Shown: one piece after another, positions 34,100 through 42,730 of the stretch | How positions within the stretch are numbered: position 1 is the first letter of the stretch | How the letters are laid out: each line of letters starts with the position of its first letter | Source of the DNA: Tipula vernalis | Taxonomy: Eukaryota > Arthropoda > Insecta > Diptera > Tipulidae | Reading direction: 5' to 3' | DNA: 64,000 bases | Assembly (NCBI GenBank): GCA_958295665.1 | Contig: OY282559.1 | Coordinates: forward strand, 135,945,241 to 136,009,240 | The notes under the pieces: model-generated | The model's input: the letters and a program-made list of their open reading frames with translations, nothing else | The model's database searches: none | What the model was told of the DNA's origin: nothing | Position numbers and translations under genes: made by a program

Positions 34100-34325
34100 A
34101 TCTAAAAATGTAGTTAGATTGTGTTGTCTTTTTTGCCGTTAATTTACTAACTATCGATTCCATTGGTGTCTGTAACCGGGTCGAGTCTGTCCCAACTAAT
34201 AATCCTCTCCTATCATTCTGTTTTGTTGTGTGTAAACGGGTTCGGTGTGTGCCCGGGAATTTGGGAGACTTGCTATAATGCTTGGCCGTACACTCACAAT
34301 CAATCAATAAATCAATCAATCAATA
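34100..34325 (+). mobile_element. Probable LINE 3' end with (AATC)n tail
   Basis: A GC-richer stretch (about 34160-34290, with GTGTGTGCCCGGGAATTTGG) ends in GGCCGTACACTCACAATCAA and runs into an (AATC)n tract (34296-34325). Short 3' fragments with such tails are typical of CR1-like or related LINEs. No coding part remains. Confidence 0.45.
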
Positions 34326-34578
34326 TTTTTTTTTTGGTAATTTTAGTTTTCAACTCTACTCAATTCCCCTAGCTTCGTTGAGTTTAAAATGACTTAACGA
34401 AAACCAACTATATGCTACATATATTCGACAATTACCCTGGGCAACTTGGAATGACCAGGTTCTTGACCTACTCTAATTGCACCATGATCACCTAAAAATG
34501 GATTTAGACTGATGATGGAAATGGAGTCATTTTGAACACTTTTAAATCGGAGTCATGCCGCCATTAACGATTATTCTC

Positions 34579-35440
34579 TCATATTGGTGTTGATAAGTGT
34601 TCCTTGGTTTGTTTGGTTAATACAAGTGCCAAAATCTTCATGATTCTGAAAAAGTAACAAAACTTATTGGTAATAAGAACATCAAACAAAGTTTCGCTTG
34701 CGATTGCAGCTTCAAAAGTTGAGGATTTTATTTCAATCTCAGTAACTGAGTTTGTTTTCGATAGTATTGGTCGTAGATCTGGATTCATAATTAATATAGG
34801 ACCATTCCAGCACAATGTACTTTTTGCGAGTCCATCTTTAGGTACACCAGGAGAAGCAAGATCAGTTGCGTTGTTTGTTTGGCGGTATGTGTACCCAAAG
34901 TTTTCCCGGATAAATGTCGATGATTTCACTTGATCTATCTTTCAACCTTAATTTGTATAATCTTCGAATATTCTTGTCTTATTTTGATCCATTCTTCTAG
35001 TATATCCTGTAGAAGCTCATCATCCCTTTCCAAATTTCTTACCCAAAGAGTTTGACACAAGTTTTTCACTTTAAATGTTAATGGAGATAACCATCCTAAT
35101 TGATCGAAATTTTTCATCCCTTCGAATAAATGGTATGTCGTCTCCTTTCGGGTAAGTTGGGAGAAAACTCGAATGAATCTACACCTTGATTCCAGAAAAG
35201 AGCCAAAATGTTCATATCTCCATAATTTTTTATTAGTTTTGACATTAAATTGCCTGGTTTTCCTAAACATTTTAGGGTTTGCATATTATTAGATAGAAAC
35301 TTCCGCAGATGAAACCATTGCTTTTTTGAACAGTTTCAACAGATTTAACCACGTTTAGAAATTCGGTTCGAATGTTTCTGGCAACTTATACTAAGCTTCG
35401 AGTAGCTTAATGCGCAGCTGATGCCGTACCATAAGTAACA
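34579..35440 (-). pseudogene. BEL/Pao polyprotein fragment (RT end to RNase H linker)
   Basis: From 35440 down, YGTASAAH-ATRSL matches the RT motif where BEL elements have FG-x-S-x-AIRTL. The frame 35270-34935 gives DQLGWLSPLTFKVKNLCQTL and DDELLQDILEEWIKIRQEY, the BEL block DPLGxLSPxxxKxK..Q.LW. The frame 34929-34579 gives YRQTNNATDLASPGVPKDGL and LCWNGP, the NPADLASRG...WWNGP block before the integrase. The Arg of ASRG is changed to Pro. No protease, integrase core or LTR is present. At the left it is cut near a LINE tail and at the right it meets a minisatellite. Confidence 0.8.
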
Positions 35441-35539
35441 ACCTTTAAGCAATATGTATGCACCGATGTATTGGAGTGTGGACGCCATAAGATATTTTTA
35501 TTAGAACTATTCTATTATGAATCGCCAATTAGAATGGAA

Positions 35540-36340
35540 CTTACGAGTATCTATTTCTTAACTAATTTTAGTGAAATTTGACTTTATTTCGGAAATTCTA
35601 GAATATGGCCAAGTATGATGGAAATTGCATATTCATCAACCGATTATTATGAAATTCCACATGTGGGTTGGAAATTCTATTCTAAAATGATTTTTGGATG
35701 AAGTTCTGGAATATGGTCAAGTATGTGATGGAACTTGCCTATTTCTCAAACAATTACGATGAAATTCGACATGTGCATTGGAAAAGGGATTCTAAAATGA
35801 TTTTTGAATGAAGTTCTGGAATATGCCCAAGTATGATGGAACTTGCATATTTATCAACCAATTATGATGAAATTCGGCATGTGCGTTGGAAATTGGATTC
35901 TAAAATAATTTTTGAAATAAGTTCTAGAATATGGCAAAGTATAATGGAACTTGCCTATTTCTGAACTTTAAATTGGATTCTAAAATTATTTTTGGGTCAA
36001 GTTCCGGAATATGGCCATGTATTGAGCAACTTTCCTATTCCTTAACCGATTATAATGAAATTTGACATGTGCGTTGGAAATGGAATTCTAAAATGATTTT
36101 TACTTGAATTTTTGGAATATGGCCAAATATCAGGGAACTAGTCTATTACTCAACCGATTATAATGAAATTTGACATGTGTCTAGGACGGAACTTGCCCAA
36201 TTCTCAACCGATTATGATGAAATTCGACATGTGCGTTTAAAATGGGATTCTAAAATGATTTATAAACAAAGTTCTGCAGAATGGCCAAATATGATAGAAC
36301 TTGTTTATTTCTCAACCGATTACAAAGAAATTTAATTTGT
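35540..36340 (+). repeat. 109-bp minisatellite array
   Basis: Seven to eight imperfect units. Each contains GGAATATGGCCAAGTATGAT, then GAACTTGCCTATTTCTCAAC, CGATTATGATGAAATTCGAC and GATTCTAAAATGATTTTTG. GAATATGG starts lie at 35601, 35709, 35819, 35928, 36007, 36115 and about 36279, i.e. a period of 108-110 bp with one shortened and one lengthened unit. The array stops where copia-like Gag sequence begins. Confidence 0.9.
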
Positions 36341-36720
36341 AGACAAGTGTTGAGAAAGTGTTTCTGAATAGATTAAAAAGCGCCGGTGAAAACGTCAGTA
36401 ATGATGATAAACTAAATTGTCTTTTGCTTTGCTTGCCTGAATGTTTTTCACATATCGTCGATATTGTAGAGGTATTACCAGAAAAAGGAAAGTTCATCGA
36501 GTATATAAAGTCGAAATTATGTTTGGAACACAAGAAAGAGAAAATACAAGTGGTCTACAATTATTTAATACGGAATCGTTTAAAAGTAAAAATAAGAATA
36601 CAGACAAGAACAGTATAATATGCTGTGGTTGTCAGCAAAGAGGACACATACAAAGGGATTGCCCGAATCGGAATAAAAATGATCAAAGCAGAACTTGCTA
36701 CAGAAAAGGACATAGCTGAA
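36341..36720 (+). pseudogene. copia Gag, C-terminal part with zinc knuckle
   Basis: Reads FLNRLKSAGENVSNDDKLNC, then LLLCLPECFSHIVDIVEVLP and KSKLCLEHKKEK, the second half of copia-type Gag. A shift near 36560 leads to CCGCQQRGHIQRDCP, a CCHC zinc knuckle (C-x2-C-x4-H-x4-C). The start at 36358 is just the first methionine; the true N-terminus is replaced by minisatellite DNA. Confidence 0.8.
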
Positions 36721-36818
36721 GAAAAAACAACAACTGGAGAAGGCAAAGTTGGAGAGGAAACAACCATACATCGACTTTTTCAGGAGGTTGAGAAAGAGGG
36801 ACATATAGAGCATCCAGA

Positions 36819-37142
36819 ATGGCAGGAAGTTCTACAGTACCAACCGTAGAAGACACGAGCATATTCAATGGTGAAGTTATGACGTCACATGCGCAGCTCG
36901 AAAATAAGTTGGATACTAAAATAGTAACTTGGTTATTAGATAGTGATTGTTCAGATCATATCATAAACGATGAGAGATATTTTTGCGAATATAAACCGTT
37001 AGAATATTCCCTAGACGTCAAGGTTGGTGACGGTTTTTCATTAAAAGCCGATAAGATAAGCGATATTGTTATGCACTGGAATAATAATGGAACCTGGCAA
37101 GAAACAAAACTTCGTAATGTATTCTGTATACCTCCAGTATGA
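36819..37142 (+). pseudogene. copia protease
   Basis: 107 codons with TWLLDSDCSDHIINDERYFC. In copia proteases the site is DSG(A/C)(S/T)xH; here Gly is Asp, so the active site is altered. SLDVKVGDGFSLKADKISDI and LRNVFCIPPV follow as in the family. The stop at 37140-37142 cuts it before the integrase zinc finger, which continues in other frames. Confidence 0.75.
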
Positions 37143-37299
37143 AACAAAATTTATTAAGTGTTTTTAAAAATATTTGATAATATTTAACAACGACGGTGTT
37201 GACATCTATGAGACTAGAAATTAAGCTGTTTGAGTTGACAGGTGAAATAGACCTAGATAAAAAAGATGCAAATTCCTACGTAAGTGTTGCTCGAAAACC

Positions 37300-37961
37300 T
37301 AATAAAGAAAAGTGACATAGAATTCTTGGCCATACTAGTTTCAACAGCCTAAACAAATTATGTGAATACAAATTATTAGATGGTTTACCTAGTATAATAT
37401 TAAAAAAGAGTTTGTGCAGTGTGGAATATTTCTTGCAAATAAAATCTGCAATTTACCATTTGAGAATAATAGGCGACGAGCGCAAGATGTTTTGGAATTA
37501 ATACATACAGATGTCCATGGTCCGGCGACTACTACAGGCTATCAAGGTGAAAGATATTTTGTAAGTTTTATTGATAACTTCAGTAGAATTGCGACATTAT
37601 ACTGTATTAAACAAAAAAGTGATGTGTTTGACTGCTTTGTTCGATATATAAAATAAGTTCAAAATCAGACTGAAAAAAAGGTTAAGGAAATACGGTACGA
37701 CAATGGAAAAGAGTACCTTAATGGACAGTTCTACCAACTTTGTAAGCAAGAAGGCATATATTTAAATCCGGCTCCCCCATGCACTCACGAGCTAAATGGA
37801 GTAGCAGAAAGATTTACAAAACACCTTATGAGATATTTTTTGGAAGACAACCTGATGTGACAAATTTAAGAATTTATGGGAGCACCGTTTTAGTGAGAAT
37901 AACTGATGAATGCAGAAAATCAAAACTAAATCCAAAAACTGTCAAAGGTATACTTGTATAG
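37300..37961 (+). pseudogene. copia integrase
   Basis: Zinc-finger text (HRILGHTSFNSLNKLC, about 37318) is followed by VLELIHTDVHGPATTTGYQG and RYFVSFIDNFSRIATLYCIK, with the first catalytic Asp of HTDVHGP and the DNFSR block. Then come IRYDNGKEYLNGQFY (second Asp) and ELNGVAERF (catalytic Glu) in the next open stretch. C-terminal text KTPYEIFFGRQPDVTNLRIY and GSTVLVRI is clear. At least two stops or shifts lie between these blocks. Confidence 0.85.
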
Positions 37962-38109
37962 GTTACACAGATATGGGATATAGAGTTTTAGTAGAAAATA
38001 AAGTCATTGTAAGTAGTCATGTGAAATTTGTGGAAAAATCCATTAAGTTTACTGAAAATTACATTAAGTTTACTGATGAAAGTGATCAATAAAATGAAAC
38101 AGATCAAGA

Positions 38110-38590
38110 AAATGATGAAGTGAGGGGAAGGCCACAACGAACCAGGAAATTGCCAGGGAAATATGATGACCACATAGTATATGTTAAATTTTGTGATGCA
38201 TGTGTACCAGAAAACTATGAGGAAGCAATACATAGTACCTATTCTAAGAAATGGCGAAAAGCAATGGATGAAGATATGCAGAGTCTAGAAAAAAATAAAA
38301 CGTGAGATATAGTGGAAGAACCGACAGACAAGAAAATAATAGAAGTGAAATTGATTTACAAAATATAAAGTCGAATGGAAAGTGTAAAACACGTGTTGTA
38401 GCCAAAGGATTTCAACAAACTTATAGTGAAAATGATGAAATTTATTCCCCTGTTGCTAGAATGACAACTCTGAAAATATTATTATCAACAGCATGTGTTT
38501 ATGGTTGGCAAATTGATCAAATAGATGTATAAATTGCATTTTTGCAGTGAAAACAGCGTCAGTATATGTCATCTAAAACAAATGTTAAGC
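38110..38590 (+). pseudogene. copia reverse transcriptase, N-terminal part
   Basis: RGRPQRTRKLPGKYDDH precedes YEEAIHSTYSKKWRKAMDED and MQSLEKNKT, the usual start of copia RT. The frame then changes to VVAKGFQQTYSENDEIYSPV and ARMTTLKILLSTACVYGWQI, with DQIDV carrying the motif-A Asp. Directly after IDVAFLQ-like sequence (38530-38550) the reading jumps to SSKFSMKGLGRVKYLGIDIE, so the segment with the YVDD active site is deleted. Confidence 0.85.
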
Positions 38591-38599
38591 AGTAAATTC

Positions 38600-39300
38600 A
38601 GCATGAAAGGTTTGGGAAGAGTGAAATAATATCTCGGTATAGACATAGAATATACCCCTAACGAAAATAAGATGTATTTAAGTCAAGCCGAATACATCAA
38701 AAGCCTAGCAGAAAAATATAATGTTACAGACTCAAAAAAATTTGAAACACCAATGGAAATTAATTTAAAACTGGAACCAAATGAAAAAGTCGATGAGCAA
38801 TTGAAGTACAGAAATTTAATTGGAGCTTTGTTGTATATAGCAAATGGAACACGACCAGATGTATCTTTTTCGGTTAATTATTTAAGTCGTTTTCAAAGCA
38901 GTTATGATAATATTCACTACAGATATGCATTACGGGTCCTGAAATACCTGTATCATTCGCGGTCTTTGAAGTTGACCATCAGCTTGGATGGTTATGTGGA
39001 TGCTGAATGGGCAGCAGATATAATAGATAGAAAGTCAACCAATGGAATTGTGATTAGAGTATTTGGAAATATTGTGCAAAGGAAAACACAGAAACAAAAG
39101 ATAGTGTCTCGAGCTTCTACTCACGCTGAGTATTATGAATTAGCCAATTGTGTTGAGGAAGTTTTACCCATCAAAGGAATATTAAGTGATATTGGCATGA
39201 CAATTAACACAAGTGGTAACATTTATGATGATGACAGTAGTTGAAGAAGAATTGTAAACACATAGATATCTGTTATCATTTTGTGCACAATTTTGCAAAA
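38600..39300 (+). pseudogene. copia RT thumb and RNase H
   Basis: Open for 190 codons from 38672: YLSQAEYIKSLAEKYNVTDS, RNLIGALLYIANGTRPDVSF and SVNYLSRFQS (the connection), then SLKLTISLDGYVDAEWAADI (RNase H Asp region), DRKSTNGIVI, QKIVSRASTHAEYYELANCV and EEVLPIKGILSDIGM. In copia the block is S(S/T)xEAEY; here it is SRASTHAEYYEL, so Glu-Ala is changed to His-Ala. After a shift the final KHIDICYHFVHN is readable to about 39300. No 3' LTR follows; Penelope-like sequence begins at about 39330. Confidence 0.85.
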
Positions 39301-40111
39301 AAATGGTTTAATTAATAACCAAAATATATAAACATACAAATTAGGAGTAATAAAAGAAGCTAAAGCGGAAAAGATGTGGTTAAAGAATGAGATCAAAATG
39401 CTATATACGAAAATCAACAGATTAACAATGGAAGTATAAAATATACAGTTACGGATTGCTAGAGATTTTCATTATTTAGTATACGTCGAAATATTACAAC
39501 GTGTCAGTGAGCTGGTAGAAACGAGATTGCAGGCCAAGAGGTATACCGTAAGAAGGAAGCTAAAAGTACTGGTTACCGTGAGAAACAACATGGCAAATTA
39601 TTCGTCAAATGTACCAACTACAACCCATCAGTTCCACTATATGATTGCGAACCTCACTAGTATGCAATTCGACAATAATATCAATAATATAAGGTAGCAT
39701 TGTTAGAAAAAGGTCTGAAGTACAATATAGCGCCACTTAACAATTCCAATAATCAACGGAGAGTCTTAATGAGCATTGAGAACGCTATCACAAAAATTTA
39801 GAACATTAAGCTGATATTAGGAGTATAGTGGTTGACAAAATTAAGGACGAAATTGGTCAAGGTCCAGCTACACATAATAGCGAGAATAAAACGGCCATCA
39901 TCATAAAGGGAATACAGTCGTAATAATGAGAAAACGGGAATACAAGAACGGGATTCAGGAGTGTAACGATGACCCGACGGCCAGATATAATGTTAGTATC
40001 AAGGCTGTTATCAGTAGGTCGAGGCATTTTATGAGCAGGTGAGAAATCCGACTAAATAAAGTGATTAAGCCAACAGTCCCGATAATCAGAGGCATGCCCA
40101 AGATTCATTAG

Positions 40112-40690
40112 TTGGATATGCCAATGAGACCGATCGTAAACTTCACATCAGCACCGGCATTCAAAATTGCAAAGCACTTGAACCAATGGCCATATAACAA
40201 TATTTGTATAGAAAATGACCATTCGGTCAAAACTAATTTAGAACTGGTGAACAAAATTGAGGAAGTCAACATACCGATGCCCCCATTATCCGGAACTTTG
40301 GCCAACATATTTTTAAATCATATTGAAAACACGTATATTTTGAACGATACAAATCAATTTCTCGGAAAAATTTAATATTGGCATAGATATGTGGACGACA
40401 TATTGATATTGTTTACTGGAACGAGCAGACAGCTGAACCAGCTTAATAATTATTGGAATGGAATCCACACAAAATTAAAATTCACATTAGAAATTGAAAA
40501 TAATAAATCTATAAATTTTTTGGACCTAACAATAAAGAATTTAAATCAAAAACATAAATTCCAAATTTTCAGAAAGCCTACACAAATGAGCCAAACGATT
40601 CATCAAAAGTCGCATCACCCGTATCAACAAAAGATAGCAGCATACCACCACATGATCCATAGGCTAAACAGTATTCCAATGTCCGATTAA
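40112..40690 (+). pseudogene. Penelope-like reverse transcriptase, internally deleted
   Basis: MRPIVNFTSAPAFKIAKHLN matches the RPIVSxxxSPTYxLAKxL block. It is followed by HSVKTNLELVNKIEEVNIP, which jumps directly to MPPLSGTLANIFLNHIENTY, the GSPLSPxLANIFM block. The motif-A segment (SFDVxSLFTNVP in relatives) that belongs between them, about 90-110 residues, is absent. Next, with a stop and shift near 40375, HRYVDDILILFTG (the catalytic VDD box) and FTLEIENNKSINFLDLTIKN are intact. So the catalytic core is half missing. Confidence 0.85.
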
Positions 40691-40973
40691 AACTACAATG
40701 TAGAGCTGAGGAACATTAAATACATCGATCACCAAAATCCGTACCAAGCAGCAGATATAGACAGGATGAATTATGGATGCAAGAGGAAAATGGAATATCG
40801 GGGGTATACCGGTCTAAATTGTGATGTTGATGATACAAAATATTGTAGATAAGTATGGATTGGAGTCATACTAGTGAAAAAATTCAGAAAGTCTTTAGGC
40901 ATTTTGGTTATACTCTGGCGCACAAAACGAATAATAAATTAGAAAATTATTCAAGAATAGGAGTAACGAAACT

Positions 40974-41300
40974 TTGAATACGGGGGTGTACAAATTAACA
41001 TATTCAAATTGTCAGGCATTTTATTTAGGACAAACGGGCCGCTCCTTTAAAGAAAGATTTAGGGAGCATGTAAAATCAATCGGAAAAATCAACCCTGAAT
41101 CAAAATTCGCTCAGCATATTAATTCTACACATCATAATTACACAAGTTATGAAGCAAATTTACAAGTACTACATAGAATGAAGAAAGGGGCCTTGCTAAG
41201 TTGAACCGAAGAATTCAAAATATATAAAAATAAAGACAACCGATATATGTTGAACAACAGAATAAACACTGCAACAAATAAACTATACGATTTAATAATC
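40974..41300 (+). pseudogene. Penelope-like GIY-YIG endonuclease domain
   Basis: Reads GVYKLTYSNCQAFYLGQTGR, then SFKERFREHVKSIGKINPES, KFAQHINSTHHN and LQVLHRMKKGALLS. The first block is the GIY...YIG motif (GVY and YLG), with the Arg of TGRSFKERFREH and the downstream Glu region of EEFKIYKNK after a stop at 41202. The domain nicks target DNA for priming. It is the best preserved part of this copy. Confidence 0.85.
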
Positions 41301-41392
41301 AACATGCAATCAACGTAACCAGAAAATCTTTCCTGAATCAAAAAATTGTACGGGCTCACCATTAAAATTCCAAAAAAGTTTAGTATAAAAAC

Positions 41393-41475
41393 CAGGGCTG
41401 TGGAGTCGGTGCCGAAGCCGGAGCCTTATGGAATACACAGACTCCGGCTCCGGATTTTTTTCCGACTCCAATTAT
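41393..41475 (+). repeat. CAGGGCTGTGGAGTCGG-type element end
   Basis: Begins CAGGGCTGTGGAGTCGGTGC and continues with repeats of CCGGAG/CGGAGCC and an inverted ACTCCGGCTCCGGA. This hexamer-rich end, starting CAGGG, is a widely scattered repeat end in animals, probably of hAT type. I do not find the other end. Confidence 0.5.
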
Positions 41476-41780
41476 TTATGTATGCATTAGCGCCGTTCAA
41501 ATTGGAATTCAAAATCGGACTAGCCGAAATTAGAGAAAAATCTTCGTCTTTTTTAAAGCCTAGTGCGTTGTTCAAGTGAAATGCAATTTTCACTGGTCTC
41601 CAAAAATACAGGAAGATAGAGCTGACGTGAAAATTTAGTTTGACGAGTTTCGTAAATATTTTAGTGCGTACAACTTCATGTTGTCTCTGACAACGTATTT
41701 TATACAATAAAATTCACTTCGATCCTCAAAATGCAAAAACACAAATAAAATTTTCAAAATGTATCTTTACATTTATCGTC

Positions 41781-42036
41781 CAGGGGCCCTATTTTCGAAT
41801 TCCCCAACCATTTTCCACATGTGGACACCTGTTAAAATCTATGTAATTATTGACGTTTTCGTATATGGGGAATTTTTTTCACCTGCTTGTACCCATTCGG
41901 AAATATTCGCTTAGTACCGAAAAAATTCCATAGCGAATTCAAGAATACAGCAATTTAAATTTCCGAACGTTTTAATGAATTTTGACAGATGTCCGCATGT
42001 AAAAAATGGATGTGGAATTCGAGAATAGGGCCCCAG
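41781..42036. repeat. 256-bp MITE with ~55-bp inverted repeats
   Basis: Ends are 41781-41803 (CAGGGGCCCTATTTTCGAAT...) and its near-perfect reverse complement at 42014-42036. Similarity extends inward (CATGTGGACACCTGTTAAAA on the left versus an inverted counterpart with four differences at about 41985-42005). No coding capacity. Terminal GGGGCCCTATT is seen in several insect MITEs; the superfamily is uncertain, and no clean target duplication is visible. Confidence 0.85.
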
Positions 42037-42589
42037 TACGATAAAAATAAAGTGAAAAACTTATAGAGATCTGTATTCTGATATGAAAACTCCCATTTCG
42101 CTAGGTAAACTGCGCACCACAAAATGAAGTTCAGCGGTGAAATTTTCATTTTTGTTTTCGCTTGTGTCATTTTTATATGAGAAATTTCATTTCACTTCAG
42201 CAGCGTACCGGGCTTAACTCTCGAAATCTCGAGAAATTTAAGTCGAGATACGCGTAGAAAGTCGAGAAGTCGAGAAGTTTGAAGAAAAACATCAAGTAGA
42301 GTTAACAGGGACTTACTGAATCTGACAAATTTCGAACATGTGACCTTGCAATCGGCAATAAATCAATAGAAACCCTCCCAGTTAAAGCCTTAACACATAA
42401 AAGCCTTAGGACATAATCTTGAACGTTTAGCAATTGAAATAATAGACAGCGTAAATACTGTCTTAAAGAAACCTCAACAGATGCATAATTCACAGAAACC
42501 TTATTAGACAAAATTATAGAAGCCATATTGACATATTTCTCCCAACCTTGTCAAAAAATAATTTTTGGCTCACAAGGGTTGGCCATTAA

Positions 42590-42730
42590 TTTGGTGATTG
42601 CACTTAGGAATGTATTGCGATTGAGAGTGAGGTTAAGTTGTAAATTTAGTTGGAGGTTAAGCTGAAGATTGACTTAAGAGGATTATTTCGGGATTGATTT
42701 AGGAGTTGGATTAATTAAGACCGAAGTTCT
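42590..42730 (-). repeat. CAACTCAA-type repeat, third locus, inverted
   Basis: GATTGAGAGTGAGGTTAAG, GGAGGTTAAGCTGAAG and GGGATTGATTTAGGAG are the reverse-complement version of the CAACTCAA/CCTCAAC tracts at 7.5 and 17.4 kb. Confidence 0.55.

Larger units (their letters stand above)
36341..39300 (+). mobile_element. Ty1/copia retrotransposon, no LTRs, internal deletion
   Basis: In order: partial Gag (36341-36720), zinc knuckle, protease (about 36900-37142), integrase (37300-37960), reverse transcriptase N-part (38200-38532) and RNase H (38672-39300). This Gag-PR-IN-RT-RH order defines Ty1/copia. The first half of Gag, both LTRs and the middle of the RT are missing. Confidence 0.85.
39330..41340 (+). 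mobile_element. Penelope-like element with GIY-YIG endonuclease
   Basis: One decayed Penelope-like ORF in several frames: an N-terminal region (39360-39570; LYTKINRLTMEVYNIQLR-type text), RT fragments (40112-40690) and a GIY-YIG nuclease (40974-41300). RT followed by GIY-YIG is diagnostic of this class. No flanking Penelope LTR is visible. The RT has lost its first catalytic segment. Confidence 0.85.

Noticed and set aside
28100..36340. CRISPR array
   Set aside because: The repeats are long head-to-tail satellite and minisatellite units without unique spacers, and the DNA is eukaryotic.
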